In this document: positions 27,785 through 36,795 of the stretch, piece by piece
Layout of the letters: every line of letters begins with the position of its first letter
Numbering within the stretch: position 1 is the first letter of the stretch
From: Mycoplasmatota bacterium
GTDB taxonomy: Bacteria > Bacillota_I > Bacilli_A > Izemoplasmatales > Hujiaoplasmataceae
Length of the DNA stretch: 36,800 nucleotides
Direction of reading: 5' to 3'
Assembly: GCA_016342455.1 (NCBI GenBank)
Contig: JAEIOE010000019.1
Coordinates: 1 to 36,800 of the forward strand
Notes under the pieces: model-generated
Database searches by the model: none
The model's input: the letters and a program-made list of their open reading frames with translations, nothing else
Told to the model about the DNA's origin: nothing
Program-made: the position numbers and the translations under genes

Positions 27785-28803
27785 TGAAAAAAGTATTGTC
27801 AAGAATAGGAGACTTCTATAACAGTAAAATAGCTGTTTTCCTAGCTAAAGTAGGACATGCGTTAACGCATAACTTCCTAATTAGGTTTACACATTCACAT
27901 TTAATTATGTTTAGTTTTTTGAAGTTTAAAGTAACAAACAAAAGAAGAACTGCAGCAACAGGTTTTGCCTTTATTTTCCTATGGATCGTTGGTTATTTAG
28001 TTTTCTCTTTATATCCAGTTTTCTATAGTCTTTACTTAAGTTTCTTTAAAGTAAGACTTGATGGAGCGAACATACAAATGACGTTCCAAGCAATTAATAA
28101 CTTTAAGGCAGCCTTTGCACAAGACCCATATTTCGTTGAAATATTGGTTGAATATGTTATGAATACCTTGATTAACGTTCCAGTAGTATTAGTGTTTGCA
28201 TTAATTATTGCGATGCTTATCAATCAAGACGTGAAAGGAAAAGGAGTATGGAGAACAATATTCTTCCTACCAGTTATTATTTCCTCTGGGCCAATTATTG
28301 GCGAGTTAATCAATCAAGGGGCAACGACCCTACCATCCATTAATAATTATGATTTAGTCTCCCTTATTTTAAATAACGTGGGAGAATTCATCGCAGATCC
28401 AATTCAGAATCTATTAGAAACTATTTTATTGGTTCTTTGGTTCTCTGGTATTCAAATCTTAATTATCTTAGCGGGACTTCAAAAAATCGATAAAGCGATA
28501 TATGAAGCTTCGATGATTGATGGAGCATCACCATGGGAATCTTTTTGGAAGATTACCCTACCATCCATTATGCCTTTAATTTCCGTTTCCGTAGTTTATA
28601 CGGTGGTTTCGATGTCTGTATTTAGCTTAAATGAAGTTATCATATACATTAAAAACGTAATGCTAGGTGAATCAACGGTAGGTACTTTAACCACAGGTTA
28701 CGGTTATAGTGCAGCTTTATCTTGGATTTACTTTGTAGTAATGGTATTAATTATCGGTTTATACGTTGGACTCCTTAATGTGAAGAGGAGGTCAAGACGA
28801 TGA
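27784..28803 (+). CDS. Sugar ABC transporter permease, MalF/UgpA type (pair 2)
   Basis: A 339-residue permease with a long N-terminal extension (about 60 residues, basic) before the first strong membrane helix. The EAA loop is EASMIDGASPWESFWKITLP (about residues 238-257). TTG at 27781 is also possible, but ATG 27784 is 9 bases from GGGAGG and shares one base with the preceding stop. It is translationally coupled to the DUF5696 gene, so that protein and this permease are probably made together. Confidence 0.9.
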   Translation: MKKVLSRIGDFYNSKIAVFLAKVGHALTHNFLIRFTHSHLIMFSFLKFKVTNKRRTAATGFAFIFLWIVGYLVFSLYPVFYSLYLSFFKVRLDGANIQMTFQAINNFKAAFAQDPYFVEILVEYVMNTLINVPVVLVFALIIAMLINQDVKGKGVWRTIFFLPVIISSGPIIGELINQGATTLPSINNYDLVSLILNNVGEFIADPIQNLLETILLVLWFSGIQILIILAGLQKIDKAIYEASMIDGASPWESFWKITLPSIMPLISVSVVYTVVSMSVFSLNEVIIYIKNVMLGESTVGTLTTGYGYSAALSWIYFVVMVLIIGLYVGLLNVKRRSRR

Positions 28804-29789
28804 AATTATTTAAAAACATAAAAGCTTTTAACAAAGATATTATTTCTTTAGTAAAGGCAAAAGATTATAAACAGTTAAAACAAAAATTTAAACGAATCTT
28901 CATGGGAATGAAGTTTACAGATGGTCTACTATTTAAAGTCTTAATCTATACTTTATTAATTAGTTTAGGTTATATCTACTTATATCCTGTACTTTATATG
29001 GTAACAAACAGTTTTATGACTGTTGAAGATATCATTAATGTATCGGTAAAATGGATTCCATCAAAACTTAACTGGGAAAACTATCGTATCGTTTGGACAG
29101 ACATTGGTTATTTAGATGCCTTAAAAGATGCTTTTATCCTATCTGTGATTCCAGCCTTATCAGCAACTGTATCTAGTGCAATTATTGGTTATGGTTTTGC
29201 AAGATATGAATTCCCACTAAAAAAATTGTTGTTCGTTTTAATGATTATGACATTTATCATTCCACCACAAATTACGATGTTACCAACATTTAGAATGTTT
29301 TCAAATTATGGACTTTTAGGATCTATTAAAGCATTTGTCTATCCTGCAATCCTTGGACAAGGATTAAATGGAGCGATATTTATCTTGATTTTCTATCAGT
29401 TCTTTAGAATGATACCAAAATCATTAGAGGAATCAGCTCAATTAGATGGAGCGAGCAACTTTAAAATATTTACAAAAATTGCGTTACCACTAGCAATACC
29501 ATCTATCATTATCGTGTTCTTATTTAGTTTAGTATGGTACTATAATGAGACTTACCTTGCGGGGTTATTCCTAAGAGGAAGCGATATGTTAACCCTACCG
29601 TTAAGAGTGAACCAATTCATTAATAGTTATACTTCCATCTATCCAGAAGGAAGTCAAGCGAGAGAATTAATGCAAGCGGTCAAATTAGCAGGAAATGTAT
29701 TAACATTACTACCATTATTAGTGATCTACTTTATCTTCCAACGTCATTTTGTTGAGAGTATTGATAGGACCGGAATTACAGGAGAGTAG
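28800..29789 (+). CDS. Sugar ABC transporter permease, MalG/UgpE type (pair 2)
   Basis: A 329-residue permease with an N-terminal extension of about 45 residues rich in Lys, then six predicted helices. The EAA loop ESAQLDGASNFKIFTKIALP lies at about residues 211-230. It begins in an ATGA overlap with its partner. The two pairs in this locus are clearly different in sequence, so they are not a recent duplication. Confidence 0.9.
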   Translation: MKLFKNIKAFNKDIISLVKAKDYKQLKQKFKRIFMGMKFTDGLLFKVLIYTLLISLGYIYLYPVLYMVTNSFMTVEDIINVSVKWIPSKLNWENYRIVWTDIGYLDALKDAFILSVIPALSATVSSAIIGYGFARYEFPLKKLLFVLMIMTFIIPPQITMLPTFRMFSNYGLLGSIKAFVYPAILGQGLNGAIFILIFYQFFRMIPKSLEESAQLDGASNFKIFTKIALPLAIPSIIIVFLFSLVWYYNETYLAGLFLRGSDMLTLPLRVNQFINSYTSIYPEGSQARELMQAVKLAGNVLTLLPLLVIYFIFQRHFVESIDRTGITGE

Positions 29790-29793
29790 TATT

Positions 29794-31467
29794 ATGAAAA
29801 AAATTAGTATTTTATTAACAATGATTATAGTGTTTGGTTTAGTAAGTTGTGATTTCGGTTCACCGACCGAAAGCACAACTGCTTCACAGACCGCTATTCA
29901 AACAACTACATCAGATAATCAGACAACTCTAATAGACACCACTTTAGTGGAAACAACTACACAAGTTGAAACTACTGTAGAAACTACTACTGAATTTGTC
30001 TATGATAATCGTTCTTTAGTGCCAGAGGATTCTCAACACCTTGAAAACATTGGTGATTGGCAACCGGTATGGAGTGACGAATTTAATTATGAGGGATTAC
30101 CTGACTCTGATAAATGGGGTTATGACGTTGGAGGTAGTGGTTGGGGAAATAACGAGTTGCAATACTATACTCGTGAAGACCTTGATAATGCATTAGTAAG
30201 CGATGGAACACTAAAGATTACTGCAAGAAAAGAAGATTATATGGGGAATGAATATACTTCAGCGAGACTCATCACAAAATATAAAGGTGACTGGGAATAT
30301 GGAAAAATCCAAGTTAAGGCAAAACTTCCATCAGGTTTAGGAACTTGGCCAGCGATTTGGATGTTACCAACAGACTGGGTATATGGCGGTTGGCCAGACA
30401 GTGGAGAAATAGACATCATGGAATATGTTGGCTATGATCCAGGAATTGTACATGGTACGATTCATACTGGAGCCTATAATCATAGCCTAGGTACACAAAT
30501 AGGTTATTCAAAAACAGTTGCAGATGCAGAAACAGCTTTCCATGTATATGAATTAGAATGGGAACCTGGATTTATGGAAGTATTCATTGACGGCGTAAGC
30601 TATGGTAGATTTGGATTTAATCCAACTTACAATGTAGATACTGATAATTCAGATGCTTGGCCATTTGACCAAAGATTTCACTTAATACTAAATCTAGCAG
30701 TAGGTGGAAACTGGGGAGGTGCTCAAGGGGTAAACCCTGAAGCATTCCCAACAAGTATGGAAGTTGACTATGTAAGAGTATATCAAAAAGATTACGCAGG
30801 TTTGGATCAAGCTGCACCAGAAGCAGTAACAAATCTTTCAACATTAAAAACAGGAACAGATTCTCTAAAATTTTATTGGACCAAAGCAATTGATGATATA
30901 ATGGTAAAAGAGTATGAAATCTATGTTGACTATGCTTTAGTTGGCGCTACTTCATTAAATTCTTATGAAGTAACAGATTTATTTCCATCTACTATGTATA
31001 GAATTGATGTCGTTGCTGTGGATTTTGCAGGAAATAGATCAACAGAAGCCACTTTGAATTTGGCAACAGATAATGTAAGAACAAACTTAGGTAGAATAGA
31101 AGCAGAAAGTTATACCTTCCAATCAGGAGTAGTCCGTGAGGAATGCTTAGATGAAGGTGGAGGTCAAAACGTAGCTTGGATTGGCACTAACGATTATATG
31201 GAATATCAACTTTTAGTTGAAGAAGCAGGAACTTACCAAATAACATATCGTATTGCAAGTCTTGAAACTGCTGGACAAATAAAACTATATGGGAAAAGTT
31301 CTCTACCACTTGTAACAACTAATTTACCAGTAACTGGTGGATGGCAAGTATGGCAAAGTGTTACAACTACTACATTTACTTTAAGTGAAGGTGTTACTAC
31401 ATTTAGAATAAAAGCAAGCATAGGCGGTTTTAATTTAAATTATTTTGAGTTTGAGAAGGTGGCGTAA
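29794..31467 (+). CDS. Surface GH16 laminarinase lipoprotein with FN3 and CBM6 domains
   Basis: 557 residues from ATG 29794 (GGAGAG 7 bases upstream). The longer in-frame reading back to 29749 would bury the signal peptide. Domains: signal peptide with lipobox LVSC (Cys19), Thr-rich stalk to about 68, a GH16 catalytic domain (about 85-332) with the retaining motif GEIDIMEYVG (nucleophile Glu205, Asp207, acid/base Glu210), a fibronectin type III domain (about 340-425) and a C-terminal CBM6 (about 432-557; IEAESYTFQSG, NDYMEYQLLVEEAGTYQITYR). It should cut beta-1,3-glucan at the cell surface. GH16 also covers agarases and carrageenases, but the EIDIME signature and the neighbours favour laminarinase. 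Confidence 0.92.
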   Translation: MKKISILLTMIIVFGLVSCDFGSPTESTTASQTAIQTTTSDNQTTLIDTTLVETTTQVETTVETTTEFVYDNRSLVPEDSQHLENIGDWQPVWSDEFNYEGLPDSDKWGYDVGGSGWGNNELQYYTREDLDNALVSDGTLKITARKEDYMGNEYTSARLITKYKGDWEYGKIQVKAKLPSGLGTWPAIWMLPTDWVYGGWPDSGEIDIMEYVGYDPGIVHGTIHTGAYNHSLGTQIGYSKTVADAETAFHVYELEWEPGFMEVFIDGVSYGRFGFNPTYNVDTDNSDAWPFDQRFHLILNLAVGGNWGGAQGVNPEAFPTSMEVDYVRVYQKDYAGLDQAAPEAVTNLSTLKTGTDSLKFYWTKAIDDIMVKEYEIYVDYALVGATSLNSYEVTDLFPSTMYRIDVVAVDFAGNRSTEATLNLATDNVRTNLGRIEAESYTFQSGVVREECLDEGGGQNVAWIGTNDYMEYQLLVEEAGTYQITYRIASLETAGQIKLYGKSSLPLVTTNLPVTGGWQVWQSVTTTTFTLSEGVTTFRIKASIGGFNLNYFEFEKVA

Positions 31468-32484
31468 TTGGTTACAATTAAAGACATATCAAGGATATCG
31501 GGTTTTAGTATAACAACAGTATCTAAAGCGCTAAATGACTATCCTGACATAGCAAAAAGCACAAAAGAGCATATTATTAAGGTTTGTGACGAAGAAGGAT
31601 ACATTCCTAATGCACAAGCACAAGGCTTGGTCTCTAAAAAATCATATACGATAGGGATTATATTTGAAGAAATAACTGGAGTTGGTTTACAACATCCATT
31701 ATTTTCTAAGATATTGGAATCTTTTAAAAACGAAGTTGAAAAACTTGGATATGACATTATGTTCTTATCCAACTCTTCTTTAAATAAAAACAATGGTTCT
31801 TACTATCAACATAGCATTAGAAAACAAGTAGAAGCCGTACTTGTTTTATGTGCGGATGTAAACTCTGAGGATATGGTCGAATTATATAATGGAGAAATAC
31901 CAATCGTAATGATTGACTTTGCTCATGAAAAAATTTTAAATATTACTTCTAATAACGAAACTGGAGTAAAAAAAGCTGTTGAACACCTCATTCATCTGAA
32001 CCATAAAAAAATAGCGAATATCCATGGATCATTAGATACCTTTATTGGTGATTTAAGAAAAGCTTATTTTGTTGGTGCAATGAATGAAAATAATTTAACT
32101 GTTCCAGAAGCATATTTTGCGAATGGTGAGTTTTTTAGTAAAGAATCAGGCTTTCATGCTATGAATGAACTCTTAAAACTTGAAGACCAACCAACAGCTA
32201 TATTTTGCGCATCAGATATGCTGGCTATTGGAGCCATACAAGCAATTAAAAAACATGGAAAAAAAGTGCCTAGAGATTACTCAATTATAGGCTTTGACGG
32301 AATTGAAGCTGGACAACTAATAAGTCCGTTACTTACTACTGTCAATCAAGATACAAAACAAATGGGTAAAATAGCCGCGAAACAAATTTTAGAAATGATA
32401 AAACTAAAGAAACAAACAAAAAAAGGGAAAACAATTGAAATTGAAACAACTTTACTTGAAGGAGAAACAACTAGGAAACTATGA
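31468..32484 (+). CDS. LacI-family transcriptional regulator of the locus
   Basis: 338 residues: N-terminal helix-turn-helix (IKDISRISGFSITTVSKALN, about 3-22), hinge segment YIPNAQAQGL with the minor-groove Leu, then a periplasmic-binding-type sensor domain (from YTIGIIFEE) ending with the usual IIGFDGIEAG and LLTTVNQD segments. It starts with TTG at 31468, right after the GH16 stop, with AAGGTG 6 bases upstream; no ATG fits the HTH. It probably represses the promoter at 6797-6826 through the CG-centred palindromes and is itself part of that transcript, so it would be autoregulated. The inducer is likely a gluco-oligosaccharide (inference). Confidence 0.92.
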   Translation: MVTIKDISRISGFSITTVSKALNDYPDIAKSTKEHIIKVCDEEGYIPNAQAQGLVSKKSYTIGIIFEEITGVGLQHPLFSKILESFKNEVEKLGYDIMFLSNSSLNKNNGSYYQHSIRKQVEAVLVLCADVNSEDMVELYNGEIPIVMIDFAHEKILNITSNNETGVKKAVEHLIHLNHKKIANIHGSLDTFIGDLRKAYFVGAMNENNLTVPEAYFANGEFFSKESGFHAMNELLKLEDQPTAIFCASDMLAIGAIQAIKKHGKKVPRDYSIIGFDGIEAGQLISPLLTTVNQDTKQMGKIAAKQILEMIKLKKQTKKGKTIEIETTLLEGETTRKL

Positions 32485-33182
32485 TGAAACTGACCAAACA
32501 TTTTAATTTTACAAATGACTCGTCTTTAGATAATAAATATTGGAATGTAGCAGTCGGCGAAAAATGGGCTAATCATGAATTACAACATTACGTAGATGAC
32601 TCGGAGCATTTATTTTTTGAAGATGGCTTAGTTTTAAAAGCTACTTATCAAGATGGTATTTATAAGAGTGGAAGAATTAGTACAAAACATAAATTTTCTT
32701 TTCAATATGGTAGAATTGATATTGTAGCCAAAGTTCCAAAAGGAATGGGAACTTGGCCTGCTCTTTGGATGATGAGTGCAACTTCACCTTATGGTAGATG
32801 GCCAAGAAGCGGGGAAATCGACATTATGGAACATGTTGGTAGAAACGAAGATAATATTTTTCTTTGTTTACATACCGCTAGTTATAACCATGTCTTAGGG
32901 GACTCTTTCTATAAAGAAATAGTTATTGAAGGAGCAACGGATTCATTCCATACCTATTCGATTGACTGGCAAGAGGACAAAATTACTTATTATATAGATA
33001 ACAAATTAATTGTAAGCTATTCAAAGTTTGATAGAGAAGATAAAAGTTCGAAAGGCTGGCCTTTTGACCACCCCTTCTTTTTAATCATAAATTTAGCAAT
33101 TGGTGGTAAGTTTGGTGGAGATGTAGATAATACTATTTTCCCAGTAGAATTTATCATTAAGGATATAAAAATATATCAATAA
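32481..33182 (+). CDS. Cytosolic GH16 beta-glucanase-like enzyme
   Basis: 233 residues, a bare GH16 domain without signal peptide, stalk or binding module. The catalytic motif GEIDIMEHVG (Glu112, Asp114, Glu117) is intact, as is the substrate-cleft segment GTWPALWMM. It is clearly a paralogue of the surface GH16 domain encoded at 29794. ATG codons at 32481 and 32484 overlap the LacI stop. A cytosolic GH16 is unusual because GH16 enzymes normally act outside; it may trim longer oligosaccharides entering through the two importers. It is the last gene of the locus before the terminator. Confidence 0.9.
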   Translation: MMKLTKHFNFTNDSSLDNKYWNVAVGEKWANHELQHYVDDSEHLFFEDGLVLKATYQDGIYKSGRISTKHKFSFQYGRIDIVAKVPKGMGTWPALWMMSATSPYGRWPRSGEIDIMEHVGRNEDNIFLCLHTASYNHVLGDSFYKEIVIEGATDSFHTYSIDWQEDKITYYIDNKLIVSYSKFDREDKSSKGWPFDHPFFLIINLAIGGKFGGDVDNTIFPVEFIIKDIKIYQ

Positions 33183-33203
33183 AAGTCTTGGTTATGAGAC
33201 TTT
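33182..33203 (+). other. Small hairpin after the cytosolic GH16 gene
   Basis: AAAGTCT (33182-33188) and AGACTTT (33197-33203) form a perfect 7-bp stem with an 8-base loop immediately after the stop codon. No T-run follows, so it is not an efficient terminator by itself; it may protect the 3' end. Confidence 0.35.
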
Positions 33204-33260
33204 GAACTATTGAACATATTTTAGCAATATAAAGAGAACGGAATTTACTTTTATAAGCAT

Positions 33261-33293
33261 AAAAAAAACCATCAAAATGATGGTTTTTGTTTT
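33261..33293. terminator. Bidirectional terminator between convergent genes
   Basis: AAAAACCATCA / TGATGGTTTTT form an 11-bp stem with a 3-base loop (33264-33288). An A-run at 33261-33268 precedes it and T-rich sequence follows, so it can terminate both the glucan locus on the plus strand and the hydrolase gene on the minus strand. Confidence 0.9.
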
Positions 33294-33296
33294 GTG

Positions 33297-34220
33297 TTAT
33301 TTTGCTTTAATAAAGTCAAGCATTTCTTTGTAGACTTCATCTTTGTTTAATTCATTTAGAATTTCGTGTCTACATTCAGGGAATAACTTCATTTTAACAT
33401 TCTTATAACCTAAATCTTGCATCACTTTAAATAACTTTCTAATATCCGCTCCATAAGTACTCAGTGGGTCGTTAGCACCAGACATAAAGTAAATTGGCAT
33501 ATCCTTATTTCCGTTATTTAAGTTCTTTTTATTGTTATCAAAAGATAACCATTGGAACATATCCAAGTTTGCTTGAATGGTAAATGGTTGTCCACACATT
33601 TTAGAATTCTTATAGTATTGTTGAATTTCAGTGTCTCTTGTTAACCACTCTTCATTAATACCAGTAATAATTCCATCTTTTCTCATTTTATTAGGGTTCG
33701 AATCAATCGCCATGTTTTGAATCATTGGTGATACATGTTTTGGCCCTTTAAATAAACGAATTACTTTAATTAAAAAACTTCCCATAGTAACAACCATTTT
33801 TGGAGAAAAAGCAGTGCCTGAGATAACAGCTTTTTTATAAAAATCAGGAAAATCTAGAATTAGTTTTCTAGCTAAGAAACTACCCATAGAATGTCCAACT
33901 ACAAAAACATCATAATCTTTATAGTTTTCTTCGATATACTCTTTTACCAAAACAACGGATTCATAAGCTAAAATATCTCCGTCTTTATCAGCGAAATGAA
34001 CATAATCTAGCGTTTCAGTAGATAATCCATGTCCTAAAAAATCACAACCAATAACTAAATATCCGTTTTTGTTTAGGAACTCAGCGAAAAGACCATATCT
34101 AGCGAAATGTTCTGACGCTCCGTGGATTACATGAACAACCCCTTTGATCGTATCAACTGGTTTGTATAGGTAAACATGAATAGGATTTTCTTGATAATCT
34201 TTTAAAATAATTTTTTCCAT
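33297..34220 (-). CDS. Alpha/beta hydrolase, monoacylglycerol lipase / lysophospholipase type
   Basis: 307 residues, Hydrolase_4-like. The oxyanion-hole motif is HGASEH (about 33-38), the nucleophile elbow GHSMGSF has Ser111, the acid is probably Asp in SGANDPLSTYG, and the His in ECRHEILNE near the C-terminus completes the triad. There is no signal peptide, so it is cytosolic or loosely membrane-associated. It probably releases glycerol or free fatty acid from mono-acyl lipids. The divergent neighbour encodes glycerol kinase, which fits a pathway from acylglycerol to glycerol-3-phosphate. A strong Shine-Dalgarno (AGGAGGA on the minus strand, plus positions 34226-34232) sits 5 bases from the ATG. 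Confidence 0.85.
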   Translation of the reverse strand: MEKIILKDYQENPIHVYLYKPVDTIKGVVHVIHGASEHFARYGLFAEFLNKNGYLVIGCDFLGHGLSTETLDYVHFADKDGDILAYESVVLVKEYIEENYKDYDVFVVGHSMGSFLARKLILDFPDFYKKAVISGTAFSPKMVVTMGSFLIKVIRLFKGPKHVSPMIQNMAIDSNPNKMRKDGIITGINEEWLTRDTEIQQYYKNSKMCGQPFTIQANLDMFQWLSFDNNKKNLNNGNKDMPIYFMSGANDPLSTYGADIRKLFKVMQDLGYKNVKMKLFPECRHEILNELNKDEVYKEMLDFIKAK

Positions 34221-34248
34221 TTAAATCCTCCTGTAAATTTATAATATA

Positions 34249-34277
34249 ATTATATCACTTTTGGTTTAAATTTTAAA
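34249..34277 (-). promoter_or_regulatory. Minus-strand promoter for the hydrolase
   Basis: Read on the minus strand, TTTAAA (34277-34272), a 17-base spacer and a perfect TATAAT (34254-34249). It lies back to back with the glycerol kinase promoter, with one base between the two -35 boxes. Confidence 0.6.
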
Positions 34278-34293
34278 TACAATTTGATATAAT
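34265..34293 (+). promoter_or_regulatory. Plus-strand promoter for glycerol kinase
   Basis: TTTAAA (34265-34270), a 17-base spacer and TATAAT (34288-34293) with TGA just before it (extended -10). The start near 34300 leaves a leader of only about 10 bases before the chosen GTG codon. Confidence 0.65.
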
Positions 34294-34310
34294 AATTAGT
34301 GGTGATTACT

Positions 34311-35798
34311 GTGAAAAAATATATTTTATCAATAGATCAAGGTACAACTTCTTCAAGAGTAGTTATTTTTGATAAGCAAGGAGAAATTGTTTCTTTTCTA
34401 AGTAGAGAGTTCAAACAATACTTTCCAAAAGCTGGATATGTATTGCATGATGCTTCAGAAATTTGGGAATCTGTATTATACTGTATGAACGGCGCCTTAG
34501 AAAAAGCCGGTATCACACTGAATGATATTGACTCTATTGGTATTACCAATCAAAGAGAAACTACTGTTATGTGGGATTCTGTTAGCCATGAGCCGGTATG
34601 TAAGGCGATTGTCTGGCAATCTTCACAAACAAAAGCTATCTGTGATGCTTTAGAAGCAAAAGGCTACAACGACATCTTTAAAGAAAAGACAGGTCTTTTA
34701 ATTAATCCATACTTTTCCGGGACTAAAATCAAATGGATTATGGATAATTGTGACCTAGCAAAAGAAGCTGCTTTAAAGGGTAACTTACGTTTTGGAACTA
34801 TTGACACATGGTTAATCTGGAAATTAACAAATGGAAAAAGTCATATTACAGATTATTCAAATGCATCTAGAACATTAATCTATAATATCTTTGATTTACA
34901 ATGGGATGATGAACTCTTAGAAATACTAAATATTCCTAAATCAGTATTACCAATTGTAAAGCCGTCTTCAGCTATCAATGCTTATACAGATAAATCAACT
35001 TTTGGAGTCGAAATACCGATTGCTGGTATTGCTGGCGACCAACAAGCTGCATTGTTTGGACAAACTTGTTTCACAGCAGGAGACGTTAAAAACACCTATG
35101 GAACTGGATGTTTTATTCTAATGAATACAGGGGAAACACCAAAGATTTCAAAACACGGTTTATTAACAACGATAGCTTGGGGAATAGATGGAAAAATAAC
35201 ATATGCCTTGGAAGGCTCTATCTTTGTTGCCGGTTCTGCTGTACAATGGTTAAGGGATGGACTAGAAATTATCAAAGACGCTTCTGAAACAGAAGCACTT
35301 GCATATTCAGTAGATAGTAACTTAGGAGTATATTTTGTACCTGCTTTTGCAGGACTTGGAACACCATTTTGGGAAGAAGATGTGAGAGGCTGTTTCTTTG
35401 GTTTAACCAGAGGAGTAACCAAAGCTCATATGTGTCGAAGTGCCTTAGAAGCAATTGCTTACCAAACGAAAGACGTTATTAACGTAATGCAGGATGAATC
35501 TAAAATCAAATTGAAAACATTGAAAGTAGATGGTGGAGCATCACAAAATAATTTTTTGATGCAATTCCAAGCTGATATTTTGAATACAACAATATATAGA
35601 CCTTTTATTACTGAAACAACGGCCCTAGGTGCAGCTTACCTTGCAGGTTTAGCTACTGGATTTTGGGAATTAGAAGAAATACAAAATAAATGGAAAATTG
35701 ACACAGAGTATACAACAAATATGAGTCATAATGATCGCAAGACTTTATATAATGATTGGAAAAAAGCGTTAAGAGCGTCCATTAAATTTGCTAAATAG
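34311..35798 (+). CDS. glpK: Glycerol kinase
   Basis: FGGY-family kinase making sn-glycerol-3-phosphate from glycerol and ATP. The phosphate-binding loop [10 protein letters not shown] is at the N-terminus. GITNQRETT, the [12 protein letters not shown] loop, [13 protein letters not shown] and [10 protein letters not shown] follow in the order expected. I choose GTG 34311: GGTGAT (34301-34306) matches the 3' part of the Shine-Dalgarno consensus at proper spacing, giving 495 residues, the usual length; GTG 34299 would leave almost no leader. The segment before IPIAGIAGD reads KSTFGVE where PTS-regulated Firmicute enzymes carry the phosphorylated His (in a YHF-like motif), so HPr activation is probably absent. 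No glpF or glpO is adjacent. Confidence 0.93.
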   Translation: MKKYILSIDQGTTSSRVVIFDKQGEIVSFLSREFKQYFPKAGYVLHDASEIWESVLYCMNGALEKAGITLNDIDSIGITNQRETTVMWDSVSHEPVCKAIVWQSSQTKAICDALEAKGYNDIFKEKTGLLINPYFSGTKIKWIMDNCDLAKEAALKGNLRFGTIDTWLIWKLTNGKSHITDYSNASRTLIYNIFDLQWDDELLEILNIPKSVLPIVKPSSAINAYTDKSTFGVEIPIAGIAGDQQAALFGQTCFTAGDVKNTYGTGCFILMNTGETPKISKHGLLTTIAWGIDGKITYALEGSIFVAGSAVQWLRDGLEIIKDASETEALAYSVDSNLGVYFVPAFAGLGTPFWEEDVRGCFFGLTRGVTKAHMCRSALEAIAYQTKDVINVMQDESKIKLKTLKVDGGASQNNFLMQFQADILNTTIYRPFITETTALGAAYLAGLATGFWELEEIQNKWKIDTEYTTNMSHNDRKTLYNDWKKALRASIKFAK

Positions 35799-35812
35799 AG
35801 AGGAAGTAACAC

Positions 35813-36688
35813 ATGGAAGACAAATATTTAAAATTTAACACAGAAAAGAAAAACGCAGAGAAAAAGGTAATTATCGGTGGAATTATTCTAGCGGTGGGCG
35901 TTATCATGACAATTGGAGGGCAAGCTGCAGCTCCAGCAATAATGGTTATTGGAATTATCGTAGCACTTGTTGGACTTATATTTTTTGGGATTGGTTTCGG
36001 AGCTTTTTCAAAAGTTAAGAAATCTTTTAAGACAGAAGTATTAACTGAAATGTTTAAAGAAGCAATTCCTGACGTTGTTTATTCACCAACTCAAGGATTA
36101 AATCAACAAGAAGTATATGAAACAGATTTCTTAAAAAGAGCAGATAGATTCCACACAGAAGATAAATTATCTGGTTCTGTTGATGGTGTTAGTTTTGTAT
36201 CATCTGATGTAAAACTAGAAGAAAGACATGTTCAACACACAAAAAACGGGACGAGAGTATATTATGTTGTATACTTTTTAGGTAGAGTATTTAAGTTTGA
36301 CTTTAATAAAGAATTTGTTGGTTCTTTACATGTATTAGAGGCTGGTTCACCTAGATCTAAAGGTTTTGATAAAGTAAAACTAGAATCTATTGAATTCAAT
36401 AAAAAGTTCAAAACGTATTCTACGGATGATTTAACTGCTTTCTATATCTTAACTCCACCAATCATGGAAGCTATTACCGCTATAGAAAAGAAACATCCAG
36501 GACGAATCAGTTTTAGCTTTAGAGGCGATTTTATGTACTTTGCTATCAATAATAATAAAGATACATTTGAAGTCCAAATGTTCAGAAAAATTGATGAATC
36601 TATGATTGAAGAATTTAAAAATGATTTACTGATGATTAAAGATTTAATCGTAACACTTAAATTGAATAAAAATTTATTTAAAAAATAA
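35813..36688 (+). CDS. DUF3137-type membrane protein
   Basis: 291 residues. Two closely spaced hydrophobic helices (about 20-37 and 42-68, Gly/Ile/Ala rich) follow a charged N-terminus, and the rest is a soluble, probably cytosolic domain with alternating beta strands (GSVDGVSFVSSDVKLEER, RVYYVVYFLGRVFKFDF). I recognise the DUF3137 layout; its function is unknown. It lies 14 bases after glpK with Shine-Dalgarno GAGGAAG, so the two are probably cotranscribed, but nothing in the sequence ties it to glycerol metabolism. Confidence 0.8.
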   Translation: MEDKYLKFNTEKKNAEKKVIIGGIILAVGVIMTIGGQAAAPAIMVIGIIVALVGLIFFGIGFGAFSKVKKSFKTEVLTEMFKEAIPDVVYSPTQGLNQQEVYETDFLKRADRFHTEDKLSGSVDGVSFVSSDVKLEERHVQHTKNGTRVYYVVYFLGRVFKFDFNKEFVGSLHVLEAGSPRSKGFDKVKLESIEFNKKFKTYSTDDLTAFYILTPPIMEAITAIEKKHPGRISFSFRGDFMYFAINNNKDTFEVQMFRKIDESMIEEFKNDLLMIKDLIVTLKLNKNLFKK

Positions 36689-36766
36689 AGTAAATTACTA
36701 AATCGCTACAAATTTTTAAAATAAAAGGCTGTGTTCAAGATAAGTGTTGATAATAGGTAATAACGA

Positions 36767-36795
36767 TTGTTAAAAATTGAATAGTTTGGTAAAAT
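36767..36795 (+). promoter_or_regulatory. Promoter for a gene beyond the right edge
   Basis: TTGTTA (36767-36772), a 17-base spacer and TAAAAT (36790-36795), preceded by TGG (extended -10). The -10 context TTTGGTAAAATA is the same as in the promoter at 1420-1448. No gene starts before the window ends. Confidence 0.5.

Noticed and set aside
29749-29793. Upstream TTG start for the surface GH16
   Set aside because: It overlaps the permease gene and adds residues before an ideal lipoprotein signal peptide; ATG 29794 has a properly spaced Shine-Dalgarno.
6883-33182. Recent horizontal acquisition of the whole glucan locus
   Set aside because: Base composition and codon style look the same as in the flanking housekeeping genes, and no integrase, tRNA gene or direct repeats flank it. 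Transfer is possible but not shown.
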